Positions 49,174 through 58,334 of a stretch of 64,000 nt of DNA are shown here, piece after piece (the first letter of the stretch is position 1; every line of letters starts with the position of its first letter). A model generated the notes under the pieces. It worked only from the letters and a program-made list of their open reading frames with translations. It was not told the origin of the DNA and did no database searches. The DNA is taken from positions 868,001 through 932,000 of the forward strand of contig NZ_CP015863.1 in assembly GCF_002163755.1 (NCBI RefSeq), given 5' to 3'. This stretch comes from Vibrio campbellii CAIM 519 = NBRC 15631 = ATCC 25920. Lineage in GTDB: Bacteria; Pseudomonadota; Gammaproteobacteria; Enterobacterales; Vibrionaceae. A program made the translations under genes and the position numbers.

Positions 49174-50388
49174 TTAGTCTTCTAGTAACTTTTGTAACAA
49201 AACTCCGTTCAACATAGCGCGCTTGATCATCGCAAATGCACCCATCGTTGGTTGCTTATCAATGTGAGAGGCAACAATAGGAAGTTCGTTATGGAAAGTC
49301 TTTAAAGATTGGTTTTCTACGTTGCGCTGGATTGCTGGGAACACAATTTCTTCCGCGGCAGTAATGTCACCAGCAATGACGATTTTTTGCGGGTTAAACA
49401 AGTTAATCGTGATTGCGATAGCTTTACCAAGTTGGTTACCTACGCGAACTAGGCTTTGTTTCGCCAGCTCGTCACCATTCATCGCATGAGTACAAACGTC
49501 ATCAATGGTGATGTGTTCAAGCTGAGTAAGGCTTGATTCGTAACCTTGTGCAATCAGCTTTTTCACTCGTTGTACGATGGCCGGGTTGGCAGCAACCGTT
49601 TCTAGACAGCCAAAGTTACCGCATTGGCATTGCTCGCCAAGTGGGTCGATTTGGATGTGACCGATTTCACCGACGTTGCGGTTGAAACCAAGGAATACCT
49701 GACCGTTCACGATAATACCTGCACCAGTACCGCGGTGAACACTGACCAGAATCGAATCTTGGCAGTCTTGGCTCGCGCCAAAGTAGTGTTCAGCTAGTGC
49801 CATACCACGCACGTCGTTACCAACAAAACACGCGGTATTGAATTTTTCACGAATGATTTCGCCTAGAGCGAGGTTATCGATATCTGTATTCGGCATGTAC
49901 TCAACAACACCTGTGGTTGGGTTCACCAAACCAGGCAGTGTGATACCGATCGCGATAAGTTGGTCGATCTTGTCTTGGCAACGATTAACGAAGTCTTTCA
50001 GTAAATCAATCAATCCAGCAATCAAATCAGCTTGGTTGCTGTAATGAAGCTCGTGTTGATCTTGTGCCAATGCTGTGCCGCCTAAGTCGTACAAGCAGAA
50101 TTGCACGTAGTCACGACCTAATCGAACAGCGATAGAGTGGAAAGGTTTTACTTCAGTGGTCAACGAGATTGCTCGACGACCACCGGTAGAAGCTTGTTGC
50201 GCGACTTCTTTAATTAAGCCGCGCTCTAAAAGTTGGCGGGTTATTTTGGTAACACTCGCTGGGGCGAGCTGACTAACATCCGCGACTTGAATACGGGAGA
50301 TTGGACCTTGTTGGTCAATCAGCCTGTATACCGCAGCGCTGTTAAGCTGTTTTACTAAATCTACATTACCAATCTGTCCGCCATTCAT
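49174..50388 (-). CDS. nagC: NagC, GlcNAc-responsive ROK-family repressor
   Basis: 404 residues. An N-terminal winged helix (about 10-75; GPISRIQVADVSQLAPASVTKITRQLLERGLIKEV) is followed by a ROK sugar-kinase-like domain. The zinc motif CQCGNFGCLETVAANPAI is present, and SVHRGTGAGIIVNG is the ligand region. NagC represses nag genes and is released by GlcNAc-6-P. It starts 2 bases after the nagA stop, so the two are one operon; nagE is divergent. In E. coli nagC sits in nagBACD with nagB; no nagB is here. Confidence 0.95.
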   Translation of the reverse strand: MNGGQIGNVDLVKQLNSAAVYRLIDQQGPISRIQVADVSQLAPASVTKITRQLLERGLIKEVAQQASTGGRRAISLTTEVKPFHSIAVRLGRDYVQFCLYDLGGTALAQDQHELHYSNQADLIAGLIDLLKDFVNRCQDKIDQLIAIGITLPGLVNPTTGVVEYMPNTDIDNLALGEIIREKFNTACFVGNDVRGMALAEHYFGASQDCQDSILVSVHRGTGAGIIVNGQVFLGFNRNVGEIGHIQIDPLGEQCQCGNFGCLETVAANPAIVQRVKKLIAQGYESSLTQLEHITIDDVCTHAMNGDELAKQSLVRVGNQLGKAIAITINLFNPQKIVIAGDITAAEEIVFPAIQRNVENQSLKTFHNELPIVASHIDKQPTMGAFAMIKRAMLNGVLLQKLLED

Positions 50389-50390
50389 GC

Positions 50391-51527
50391 TTAATTTTGC
50401 TCGTATTGTCCGTTAACAACCGTCGCTTTTACATTGAAGTCACGATCGAAAACAGTAAGGTTTGCTACCATACCTTTTCGAACTCGGCCAAGACGGTCCT
50501 CAACACCGATTGCGGTTGCTGGGTACAGTGTAGCCATTCGTAGAGCTTCGTCTAAAGCGATGCCTGCGTGCTCAACTGTATTCTGAACTGCTTCGATCAT
50601 AGTCAGAGCTGAGCCGCCTAGTGTGCCATTTTCATCAACACACTTACCATCTCGGTAATATACTTTCTTACCGACAAAAATAAAGTGATCAATGTCAGCA
50701 CCTGCTGGAGCTGTGGCATCCGTCACCAAAACAAGCTTTTCGCCCTTGATTTTATGAGCAATTCGAATGTTTGCGTAATCAACGTGGAAACCGTCTGCAA
50801 TGATACCTGCATAAACTTCTGGGGTGTCGTAAATCGCACCAACCACACCTGGTTCACGGCCAACCATTGGCGTCATCGCATTGAATAGGTGAGTGGCAAA
50901 TGTGATACCTGCTTCGAAACCTTGACGTGCTTCTGCGTATGTTGCGTTGGTGTGACCGATAGAAACCACGATGCCAGCCGCTTTCAAACGAGAGATATGC
51001 TCAGGGTCATTTTGTTCTGGAGCTAGCGTTACTTTTGCAATGATGTCTGCGTTTGCGCAAATCAGGTCAATCATACCGTCGTCAGAAGGGCGGATGAAGT
51101 CAACGCTGTGAATACCTTTTTTCGCTACGTTTAGGTACGGACCTTCAAGATGCAAACCTAGCGATTGGTTTTGGTATTTGTTGTGGTACTCACGAGCTGC
51201 AGCAATCGAAGCGCGCATGTCTTCGTCTGAAGATGTGATTAGAGTAGGTAGGAAGCTTGTACAACCAGATTTAAGGTTTGCTTCATGCATGATTTGCATC
51301 GTTTCTGGTGTGATTTCGTCGTTAAGCATCACACCGCCACAGCCGTTTAGCTGTAGGTCGATAAAACCAGGGCTTAGGTTAGCACCGTCCAGATCTTTTA
51401 CTTCAATACCTTCTGGTAGTTGAGTCACTGGCACAACTGATTGAATCTGGTCATTGTCGATGATGACAGCATGATCGGTAAGAACATCACTACCGGTATA
51501 GATTTTACAGTTACTTAGCGCGTACAT
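50391..51527 (-). CDS. nagA: N-acetylglucosamine-6-phosphate deacetylase
   Basis: 378 residues of the amidohydrolase superfamily. [26 protein letters not shown] (about 128-135), [10 protein letters not shown] (metal-binding His), [18 protein letters not shown] and [10 protein letters not shown] are all NagA motifs. It converts GlcNAc-6-P to GlcN-6-P, feeding glycolysis or the cell-wall pathway. First gene of nagA-nagC; its leader holds an inverted-repeat structure. Confidence 0.97.
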   Translation of the reverse strand: MYALSNCKIYTGSDVLTDHAVIIDNDQIQSVVPVTQLPEGIEVKDLDGANLSPGFIDLQLNGCGGVMLNDEITPETMQIMHEANLKSGCTSFLPTLITSSDEDMRASIAAAREYHNKYQNQSLGLHLEGPYLNVAKKGIHSVDFIRPSDDGMIDLICANADIIAKVTLAPEQNDPEHISRLKAAGIVVSIGHTNATYAEARQGFEAGITFATHLFNAMTPMVGREPGVVGAIYDTPEVYAGIIADGFHVDYANIRIAHKIKGEKLVLVTDATAPAGADIDHFIFVGKKVYYRDGKCVDENGTLGGSALTMIEAVQNTVEHAGIALDEALRMATLYPATAIGVEDRLGRVRKGMVANLTVFDRDFNVKATVVNGQYEQN

Positions 51528-51567
51528 AGTCAGCTAGTCCTTATAGATGAGAATTCATTTTCTGTTC

Positions 51568-51633
51568 CGTTATCTAACTGGCGACTCCATGAGTCGGGCT
51601 GGTACTTAGTTTGTATCACTGAATTAGATAACG
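51568..51633 (-). other. Nested stem-loop in the nagA leader
   Basis: Outer arms CGTTATCTAA (51568-51577) / TTAGATAACG (51624-51633), inner arms CGACTC (51582-51587) / GAGTCG (51591-51596). If the nagA transcript starts upstream of 51633 this forms a 66-base folded element 40 bases before the nagA ATG. Confidence 0.6.
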
Positions 51634-51817
51634 AGTCACATACAGCAAGTCGCGTTTTATCGATGTCATTATCAGAGTAACTAACTGAAAAATAATAAAT
51701 GAATTAGTTTTTATGATTGTTTTCCAGAGCAAAGTTACTGCGAATCATCTGTAGAGATACCAAAATAACACTGATTCTGTCTTGCATAAAGTCCGAGAAT
51801 CTTATCTCTAAAACGCC

Positions 51818-51840
51818 ATTTTTTCGTATAATAAAATAAG
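51818..51840. promoter_or_regulatory. Candidate NagC operator
   Basis: ATTTTTTCGTATAATAAAATAAG has T-rich and A-rich halves around a central CG/TA core, like the 23-base NagC boxes of enteric bacteria. It lies in the nagA-nagE divergent region, where a NagC site is expected. A weaker AT-rich candidate lies near 51690-51715. Confidence 0.5.
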
Positions 51841-51883
51841 TTTTATGATCTCGCTAGCAAAAACCTTCTGAATGACCAGTTTC

Positions 51884-51900
51884 TGGTGATTATGATCACA
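51884..51900. promoter_or_regulatory. CRP-like site upstream of nagE
   Basis: GGTGA (51885-51889), six bases, TCACA (51896-51900): nine of ten consensus positions. CRP activation of nagE would fit a PTS uptake gene. Confidence 0.62.
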
Positions 51901-52016
51901 AACAATGAGGTTTTAATTTGCGGGGCAAAATTAATGTCATAAACTGGTAACGACTAAATTGAACGACTGAAATAAGTCATTCAACAAAACATAAAATCCT
52001 ATAGGGGGAACTTAAG

Positions 52017-53591
52017 GTGAATATTCTCGGGTACACACAGAAGCTGGGCAAGGCATTAATGTTGCCTATCGCGACGCTTCCAATTGCTGGCCTTTTGCTT
52101 CGACTTGGTCAAGGTGATGTATTAGACATTGCATTTATGGCGCAAGCTGGTGGAGCGATCTTCGGCAATCTGCCATTGCTATTTGGTCTAGGTATCGCGA
52201 TTGGTCTCTCTAAAGACGGTAACGGTGCAGCAGGTCTAGCTGGTGCAGTTGCTTACTTTGTTCTAACAGCGACAGCGACAACAATTAACGCTGATATCAA
52301 TATGTCTTTCTTCGGCGGTATTTTCGCAGGTATTATCGCTGGTCACTCTTACAATGCCTTCAATGCGACCCGTCTCCCTGAGTGGTTGGCATTCTTTTCA
52401 GGCAAACGTCTAGTACCGATCATGGCGGGTCTATTCTCGTTAGTAGCTGGTGCAATTGCTGGTGTTGTATGGCCAACAATCCAAGGCGGTCTTGACTCGT
52501 TAGCGCACGCAATTTCTACTTCTGGTGCTATCGGTCAATTCGTATACGGTACTCTTAACCGTGCACTTATTCCTGTAGGTCTACACCACGTACTAAACTC
52601 ATACTTCTGGTTCGGTATGGGCACGTGTCAAGAAGTTCTAGTGTCCGGCGCAACTGCGGCTGGTCAAGCGCTTCCTGCACTACAACAGCTTTGTGTTGAC
52701 CCAGCTCTAGCTAAGACGCTTGTTGCTGGTCAAACTCACACATTCGAATTTACTAACTCTGTAACTCCAGAGATTACTGCAACAGTAAAAGAAGTAACTG
52801 ACATTGTTAAATCTGGCGACCTTAACCGTTTCTTCGGTGGTGATAAAGGCGCTGGTGTATTCATGAACGGTTTCTTCCCAGTAATGATGTTTGGTCTACC
52901 AGGTGCGGCACTTGCTATGTACCTAGCAGCTCCTGCTAAAAAACGTAGCCAAGTTGGTGGTGCGCTATTCTCAGTTGCATTCTGTTCATTCCTAACAGGT
53001 ATCACTGAACCTCTAGAGTTCATGTTCGTATTCCTTGCACCTGCTCTATATGCAATCCACGCGGTATTTACAGGCCTATCTCTAGTTATTGCAAATATGT
53101 TTGGTACGCTATATGGCTTTACATTCTCAGCTGGTTTTATCGACTTCTTGTTGAACTGGGGTCTAGCGACAAAACCTCTAGTACTTCTAGCAATAGGCCT
53201 TGGCTTCGGTGCTCTATACTTCTTCACATTCAGCTTCGCAATCCGCGCTTTCAACCTGAAATCGCCAGGTCGTGAAGACGACGATAACGAGGCTGCAGCT
53301 GCTCCAGCTGGTGATGCAGCAAAAGGTGACCTAGCTCGTCAATACCTGAAAGCGCTAGGTGGTCACGATAACCTAACTTCAATCGACGCGTGTATCACTC
53401 GTCTACGTCTAACGCTTAAAGACCGCTCTGTTGCTGACGAAGCAGTACTTAAGAAACTAGGCGCGAAAGGTGTGGTTAAGCTTGGCGAAAACAACCTTCA
53501 AGTTATCCTTGGTCCTCTTGCAGAAATCGTTGCTGGTGAAATGAAAGCAATCGGTGCAGGTGAAGACCTATCAGATGTAAAACTGCCTTAA
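52017..53591 (+). CDS. nagE: NagE, GlcNAc-specific PTS enzyme IIBC (no IIA domain)
   Basis: 524 residues from a GTG start with AGGGGGA eight bases upstream. The IIC transport domain (about 1-390; MLPIATLPIAGLLLRLGQGD, FMNGFFPVMMFGLPGAALAMYL, GITEPLEFMFVFLAP) is followed by a IIB domain (about 445-524) with the phospho-Cys at about residue 459 in SIDACITRLRLTL. E. coli NagE is about 648 residues because it carries a C-terminal IIA; here the protein stops after IIB, so phosphate must come from Crr. It takes up and phosphorylates GlcNAc at the inner membrane. Confidence 0.95.
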   Translation: MNILGYTQKLGKALMLPIATLPIAGLLLRLGQGDVLDIAFMAQAGGAIFGNLPLLFGLGIAIGLSKDGNGAAGLAGAVAYFVLTATATTINADINMSFFGGIFAGIIAGHSYNAFNATRLPEWLAFFSGKRLVPIMAGLFSLVAGAIAGVVWPTIQGGLDSLAHAISTSGAIGQFVYGTLNRALIPVGLHHVLNSYFWFGMGTCQEVLVSGATAAGQALPALQQLCVDPALAKTLVAGQTHTFEFTNSVTPEITATVKEVTDIVKSGDLNRFFGGDKGAGVFMNGFFPVMMFGLPGAALAMYLAAPAKKRSQVGGALFSVAFCSFLTGITEPLEFMFVFLAPALYAIHAVFTGLSLVIANMFGTLYGFTFSAGFIDFLLNWGLATKPLVLLAIGLGFGALYFFTFSFAIRAFNLKSPGREDDDNEAAAAPAGDAAKGDLARQYLKALGGHDNLTSIDACITRLRLTLKDRSVADEAVLKKLGAKGVVKLGENNLQVILGPLAEIVAGEMKAIGAGEDLSDVKLP

Positions 53592-53613
53592 TTACATCTT
53601 AATGACTCTCTAT

Positions 53614-53642
53614 AAAGACCTCCTTCGGGAGGTCTTTTTTTG
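53614..53642 (+). terminator. Terminator of nagE
   Basis: AGACCTCC (53616-53623) / GGAGGTCT (53628-53635), TTCG loop, T8. Confidence 0.93.
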
Positions 53643-53825
53643 TTTGTGCAGATTTAATATGCTGTGCTTTCAAGCGAAGAAGAGAAATATTGCCGTTTTA
53701 ACGACGGTTCTTGTTGTCTAATCGCTAAGAATTGTGGATCATTAGGAACAATGCACTCTGTAAACCGAGTACGGTTACGGAGTACTGTTTTCTCTGACAA
53801 TACTAATATTTTTGAGGTGCTATAG

Positions 53826-55496
53826 ATGAGTGAAGCTGATGCTCGTCCATCAAACTTTATTCGCCAGATCATTGATAAAGATCTAGCGGATGGTAAACAC
53901 ACTAGCGTGCATACTCGATTCCCGCCGGAGCCGAATGGCTACCTGCACATCGGTCATGCTAAGTCTATCTGTTTGAACTTCGGTATTGCTCAGGACTACC
54001 AGGGCCAATGTAATTTACGTTTCGACGATACAAACCCTGAAAAAGAAGACATCGAATACGTTGAGTCTATCAAGAAAGATGTAAACTGGTTGGGCTTCGA
54101 GTGGGATGGTGAAGTATGTTACTCATCAAACTACTTCGACAAGCTTTACGAATATGCAATTGAATTGATTAATAAAGGCTTAGCGTACGTTGATGAGCTA
54201 AGTCCTGAGCAGATTCGTGAATACCGCGGTACGTTAACGGCTCCGGGTAAACCAAGCCCATACCGTGATCGCCCAATCGAAGAAAACCTAGCGCTATTTG
54301 AAAAAATGCGTGCGGGTGAGTTCGAAGAAGGTAAAGCGTGTCTTCGTGCGAAGATCGACATGGGTTCTTCATTCATGGTTATGCGTGACCCAGTAATCTA
54401 CCGTGTACGTTTCGCGACTCACCACCAGACTGGTGATAAGTGGTGCATTTACCCAATGTACGACTTCACACACTGTATCTCTGATGCGCTAGAAGGCATT
54501 ACGCACTCTATCTGTACTCTAGAGTTCATGGATAACCGTCGTCTGTACGACTGGGTTTTAGACAACATCACAATTGATTGTCGTCCACACCAGTACGAAT
54601 TCAGCCGCCTAAATCTTGAATACACAGTGATGTCTAAGCGTAAGCTAAACCAACTAGTAACTGAGAAATTGGTTGATGGTTGGGATGACCCACGTATGCC
54701 AACCGTATCTGGTCTGCGTCGTCGTGGCTTCACATCTGCATCTATTCGTGAGTTCTGTAAGCGTATCGGCGTAACGAAGCAAGAGAACATGATTGAGTTC
54801 GGTTCACTAGAATCTTGTATTCGTGATGATCTAAACGAAAATGCACCGCGTGCGATGGCTGTTCTAGATCCTGTTAAGATTGTTATCGAGAACTTCGAAG
54901 AAGGCGCGGTAGAGACGCTGACTGTTGCGAACCATCCAAATAAACCTGAGATGGGTGAGCGTGAAGTGCCATTCACTCGTGAAGTTTGGATCGAGCGCGA
55001 AGACTTCCGTGAAGAAGCAAACAAGAAATACAAGCGTCTTGTTCTAGGTAAAGAGGTACGTCTACGTGGCGCATACGTGATTAAGGCTGAACGCATCGAG
55101 AAAGACGCGGAAGGCAACATCACGACAATCTTCTGTACTTACGATGCTGAGACGCTAGGTAAGAACCCAGCAGATGGCCGTAAAGTGAAAGGCGTAATTC
55201 ACTGGGTTTCAGCAGACAAAGCTCTGCCTGCAGAAATTCGTCTGTACGATCGTTTGTTCACAGTACCAAACCCAGCGGCTGCAGATGATTTTGCTGCGAC
55301 AATCAACCCAGAATCACTAGTGATTCTAAACGGTTTTGTTGAGCCAAGCCTAGCAGCATCAGAAGCTGAAAAAGGTTACCAATTTGAGCGTATGGGTTAC
55401 TTCTGTGCAGATTCGAAAGACTCTTCAGCGGATAACCTAGTATTCAACCGTACGGTTGGTCTACGTGATACTTGGGCGAAAATCGAGAACCAATAA
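53826..55496 (+). CDS. glnS: Glutaminyl-tRNA synthetase
   Basis: 556 residues. A class I synthetase: HIGH motif in [15 protein letters not shown] (about 34-48) and the KMSKS variant VMSKRKL (about 272). It has the GlnRS-specific [21 protein letters not shown] and the anticodon-binding C-terminal beta-barrels. It charges tRNA-Gln. GAGGTGC stands before the ATG. It follows nagE as in enteric bacteria; its own promoter probably lies in the 184 bases after the nagE terminator. Confidence 0.98.
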   Translation: MSEADARPSNFIRQIIDKDLADGKHTSVHTRFPPEPNGYLHIGHAKSICLNFGIAQDYQGQCNLRFDDTNPEKEDIEYVESIKKDVNWLGFEWDGEVCYSSNYFDKLYEYAIELINKGLAYVDELSPEQIREYRGTLTAPGKPSPYRDRPIEENLALFEKMRAGEFEEGKACLRAKIDMGSSFMVMRDPVIYRVRFATHHQTGDKWCIYPMYDFTHCISDALEGITHSICTLEFMDNRRLYDWVLDNITIDCRPHQYEFSRLNLEYTVMSKRKLNQLVTEKLVDGWDDPRMPTVSGLRRRGFTSASIREFCKRIGVTKQENMIEFGSLESCIRDDLNENAPRAMAVLDPVKIVIENFEEGAVETLTVANHPNKPEMGEREVPFTREVWIEREDFREEANKKYKRLVLGKEVRLRGAYVIKAERIEKDAEGNITTIFCTYDAETLGKNPADGRKVKGVIHWVSADKALPAEIRLYDRLFTVPNPAAADDFAATINPESLVILNGFVEPSLAASEAEKGYQFERMGYFCADSKDSSADNLVFNRTVGLRDTWAKIENQ

Positions 55497-55514
55497 TCTC
55501 AATATCTCGCTAAC

Positions 55515-55546
55515 AAAAATGCCAGCATCATTGCTGGCATTTTTTA
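55515..55546. terminator. Bidirectional terminator, glnS / pilin-like gene
   Basis: AATGCCAGCA (55518-55527) / TGCTGGCATT (55532-55541), four-base loop, A- and T-runs. Confidence 0.92.
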
Positions 55547-55549
55547 TGG

Positions 55550-56137
55550 TTATTCTAATCGTGTCGGTTTGGATGTTGTGACGCTACCGGTTTTTGAGTC
55601 GTACCATATGACGTAGGTTGAACTCTCAGGGTTTCGTTCGTAGCCTTTCTTGGTAAACGTGTAATAGCAAACAGATTGATGAGAGTCTTTGTCTTGGACC
55701 CGACGTGTAATAAAGTCAAACCGATCGTCAGCGTTGTGATTATTTGATAGGGAATATTCGTCACCAAGTAGGGCTTGCCATACGGCAATACAACCCGAAT
55801 TCCCTTGCCCTATGTTGTAGGGGTTACCAATCACTCCATTTCGGTTGCCTTTGTTTGTTCCTAAAGGGTAGCCAAACTCATTTACATCCAACTCTCCACC
55901 ACCGTAACCTTCTAAGTCTTGCTGAGCTTCAGGTGTACCGCCATTTACCAACCATTGGCTTTGTGTGAAACGAACCGCTGTTTCGAATTGATCTGAAATT
56001 GCTTCCATCTTTGCTTCATAGGCATCATCTTGGATATTTAAGAATCTTGGTGCCGCGACAACGGCAAGAATACCGAGAATGACAATCGCAATAATCAGTT
56101 CGAGTAAGGCAAAGCCACAAGAATTCCTTTTCTTCAT
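55550..56137 (-). CDS. Orphan type IV pilin-like (pseudopilin) protein
   Basis: 195 residues. The N-terminus MKKRNSCGFALLELIIAIVILGILAVV shows a short basic leader, the prepilin peptidase site after Gly8, mature Phe1 and the conserved Glu5, then a 20-residue membrane helix, so PilD should process it. The rest (about 40-195) is a soluble domain with two cysteines (GCIAVWQALLGD and SVCYYTF) that may form a disulfide, ending in a GSV-TSKPTR tail. It resembles MSHA-type minor pilins, but no other pilus gene is nearby. Function unknown. Confidence 0.8.
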   Translation of the reverse strand: MKKRNSCGFALLELIIAIVILGILAVVAAPRFLNIQDDAYEAKMEAISDQFETAVRFTQSQWLVNGGTPEAQQDLEGYGGGELDVNEFGYPLGTNKGNRNGVIGNPYNIGQGNSGCIAVWQALLGDEYSLSNNHNADDRFDFITRRVQDKDSHQSVCYYTFTKKGYERNPESSTYVIWYDSKTGSVTTSKPTRLE

Positions 56138-56149
56138 CGCTTGTCTCCA

Positions 56150-56178
56150 TAAAAAAACGCCAGCCGAGGCTGACGTTT
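56150..56178 (-). terminator. Terminator of fur
   Basis: Minus-strand ACGTCAGCC (56176-56168) / GGCTGGCGT (56165-56157) with a G-U pair and tight loop, followed by T7. Confidence 0.82.
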
Positions 56179-56207
56179 AAGTCTTTCTTAACAAAAAGCG
56201 TTACTTT

Positions 56208-56657
56208 TTATTTTGCTGGCTTGTGAGCGTCAGGGTTTGTCTTACATGAACCGTCGCTACATTTACCGTATAGGTACAAGCTGTGGTTAGTAAGCGTAAC
56301 ATTGTACTTAGCCGCAATTTCTTTTTGACGTTCTTCGATCACGTCGTCTGAAAACTCAATCACTGCACCACAATCTAGACACACAAGGTGGTCGTGGTGA
56401 TGTTGAGTTGACAGTTCAAATACTGATTTACCGCCTTCGAAATGATGACGAGTAACAATACCAGCATCATCGAATTGGTTTAGTACACGATAAACGGTTG
56501 CTAGTCCGATCTCTTCACCTAGATCAATTAGCTTTTTGTACAAATCTTCAGCACTGATGTGCTGGCAGTCTGGCTGCTGAAGTACTTCTAGAATTTTTAG
56601 CCTTGGAAGGGTTACTTTTAGACCCGCATCCTTCAGCGCCTGATTATTGTCTGACAT
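56208..56657 (-). CDS. fur: Fur, ferric uptake regulator
   Basis: 149 residues. An N-terminal winged helix (about 1-82; GLKVTLPRLKILEVLQQP, GLATVYRVLNQFDDAGIVTRH) and a C-terminal metal-binding dimer domain with the HHHDHLVCLDCG cluster (about 87-98) and a second Cys pair CSDGSC. With Fe2+ it represses iron-uptake genes. In E. coli fur is followed by fldA after a small ORF; here a DUF4442 gene on the other strand comes between them. Confidence 0.97.
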   Translation of the reverse strand: MSDNNQALKDAGLKVTLPRLKILEVLQQPDCQHISAEDLYKKLIDLGEEIGLATVYRVLNQFDDAGIVTRHHFEGGKSVFELSTQHHHDHLVCLDCGAVIEFSDDVIEERQKEIAAKYNVTLTNHSLYLYGKCSDGSCKTNPDAHKPAK

Positions 56658-56856
56658 ATACTTTCCCGTTGGATCATCTGCAGCGATTTAACAGAATATA
56701 ATATTCCTATCATTATAGGCGAAGCGTACTGAACATTAAACCACGAACTTCAAAGGGTTAATAGATTCTTTTTGTAAATTGGAAACAGGTCGATTATATT
56801 ACAGATCAGACCAGTTACATATTGATAACATTGGAACGCAACGACTACGGACAGTT

Positions 56857-57360
56857 ATGAATAAGCGACTTGCTAAGATATATAAACCAGGAATTGTGAA
56901 GTTTTCGCTGAATATTTGGCCGCCATTCTGGGGGGCTGGTATTAAAATCTTACATATTTCTGAAGACTTTCGAACGGTGAAAGTTCGTTTGAAACTGCGC
57001 TGGTGGAATAAAAACGCCAATCGAACTCAGTATGGAGGAAGTATTTTCTCTCTCACTGACCCAATTTACTCTTTGATGTTGATGGGCATTCTTCGCGAGG
57101 AATACTACGTCTGGGATAAAGAGGCGAGTATTAACTTCATTAAGCCCGGGCAGAGTGATTTGTTTGCGGAGTTTGAGGTGACAGATGGCATGCTAGATGA
57201 CATCTATCAAATGACTCGTAATGGTGAGAAGTGCTTCCCTGAATTCATTACTCACGTAAAAGACAAAGAGGGCAATGTTGTTTCGGAAGTGCAGCGCAAA
57301 TTGTACGTGAGGAAGAAACCTCAGTACCGAGAAGAAGAAATTGCGACAGAAATCTCTTAG
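56857..57360 (+). CDS. DUF4442 hotdog-fold thioesterase-like protein
   Basis: 167 residues from ATG 56857; a longer frame from 56779 lacks homology-like sequence. The pattern WPPFWGAGIKILHISEDFRTVKVRLKLRWWNKNANRTQYGGSIFSLTDPIYSLML is that of DUF4442 proteins related to PaaI thioesterases. It may hydrolyse acyl-CoA or bind a fatty acyl group; I cannot show this. It is divergent from fur, with no operon partner; a terminator follows. Confidence 0.85.
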   Translation: MNKRLAKIYKPGIVKFSLNIWPPFWGAGIKILHISEDFRTVKVRLKLRWWNKNANRTQYGGSIFSLTDPIYSLMLMGILREEYYVWDKEASINFIKPGQSDLFAEFEVTDGMLDDIYQMTRNGEKCFPEFITHVKDKEGNVVSEVQRKLYVRKKPQYREEEIATEIS

Positions 57361-57375
57361 TACCTGTTTAGATAC

Positions 57376-57406
57376 AAAAAGACCTCCACGAAGGAGGTCT
57401 TTTTTA
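57376..57406. terminator. Bidirectional terminator, DUF4442 gene / fldA
   Basis: GACCTCC (57381-57387) / GGAGGTC (57393-57399), five-base loop, A5 and T6. Confidence 0.92.
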
Positions 57407-57417
57407 TGAATGCTTCT

Positions 57418-57951
57418 TTAGCCTTCAAGCTCAGCTAGGCACATCTCTTCGTAGACTTGCTTAACCCAGTTTTCTACGCGCTCGTCAGTCAGTTCTGGTT
57501 GACGGTCTTCGTCGATACACAAACCAACGAATTGGCTGTCATCACCTTCTACTAGAGCTTTAGATGCTTCGAACTCGTAACTTTCAGTCGAAGTGTGGCC
57601 TAGGATAGTACCGCCTTTCGCTTCAACGATGTCACGTACCGTGCCCATTGCGTCACAGAAGTACTCTGCGTAATCTTCTTGGTCACCACAACCGAAAATA
57701 GCAACTAGCTTCGTAGAGAAATCGATTTGCTCAAGTTCTGGGAAGAAATCATCCCAATCACATTGCGCTTCACCGTAGTACCAAGTCGGGATACCTAGAA
57801 GTAGAAGATCAAAGTTATCAATGTCTTCTCTGCTGCTTTTTGCGATGTCTTGAACGTGAACTAGTTGTTTACCTAGTTGCTTTTGAATCATCTTTGCAAC
57901 GGCTTCAGTATTACCTGTGTCGCTACCGAAGAAGATACCTACACTTGCCAT
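57418..57951 (-). CDS. fldA: Flavodoxin (FMN, long-chain type)
   Basis: 177 residues. The phosphate loop GSDTGNTEAVAKMIQ (9-23) and the FMN-flanking segments GIPTWYYGEAQCDWDDF and GCGDQEDYAEYFCDAMG are present; the inserted loop makes it the long type, as in E. coli FldA. It carries electrons to activate enzymes such as biotin synthase, methionine synthase and IspG/IspH. Downstream of the DUF2788 gene, 49 bases away, probably co-transcribed. Confidence 0.96.
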   Translation of the reverse strand: MASVGIFFGSDTGNTEAVAKMIQKQLGKQLVHVQDIAKSSREDIDNFDLLLLGIPTWYYGEAQCDWDDFFPELEQIDFSTKLVAIFGCGDQEDYAEYFCDAMGTVRDIVEAKGGTILGHTSTESYEFEASKALVEGDDSQFVGLCIDEDRQPELTDERVENWVKQVYEEMCLAELEG

Positions 57952-58000
57952 AGAGTCTATACCTTTACATTGTTTGTTACTGGCGATGGGGGAGCAGAGC

Positions 58001-58222
58001 TTAACCTAGCCCTGTGCCTTCCCAACTGAGCTGAATCAGACCTTTGGCGATGAAACCAGCACAGCCAAGGAAAAGAACCAACCACACAATACGACGACCA
58101 AAAACAGGTACATTGCCTTGCTTTAGTACATCTTTTATCGCCATCCCAATGAAGAAGAAGATAGCAGCAAAAAGAAGATCGAGCCCGATCGACTCGAGCA
58201 TGTCCATATAGTCGTATAGCAT
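58001..58222 (-). CDS. DUF2788 small membrane protein
   Basis: 73 residues. A hydrophobic helix at about 15-33 (LLFAAIFFFIGMAIKDVL) and another at about 46-65 (IVWLVLFLGCAGFIAKGLI), joined by a basic loop KQGNVPVFGRR. The ATG at 58222 has AAGGA upstream. This family typically stands just ahead of flavodoxin genes in vibrios and relatives. Function unknown; the pairing with fldA hints at redox or membrane work but nothing in the sequence shows it. Confidence 0.85.
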   Translation of the reverse strand: MLYDYMDMLESIGLDLLFAAIFFFIGMAIKDVLKQGNVPVFGRRIVWLVLFLGCAGFIAKGLIQLSWEGTGLG

Positions 58223-58334
58223 TGTCGTCCTTCATGCCAAAAATTCTTGGGCGCACTATACCACTGTTAAACGGTAAAGTTAATGCACTACGAGAAGGGT
58301 TATTTCAATAATCTGGCATTGTTTTTCGAATTTG

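Larger units (their letters stand above)
51528..52016. other. nagA-nagE divergent regulatory region
   Basis: A 489-base gap between the divergent nagA and nagE. From left to right it holds a nested stem-loop in the nagA leader (51568-51633), an AT-rich stretch, a candidate NagC operator (51818-51840), a CRP-like site (51884-51900) and the nagE ribosome-binding site. No gene is visible. Confidence 0.7.

Noticed and set aside
54449..55123. 224-codon frame antisense to glnS
   Set aside because: Long open frame is a side effect of glnS codon use; no ribosome-binding site or recognisable protein.
56690..56725. Fur box upstream of fur
   Set aside because: The best 19-base window around TATCATTATA matches only about 11 of 19 consensus positions; too weak to call.
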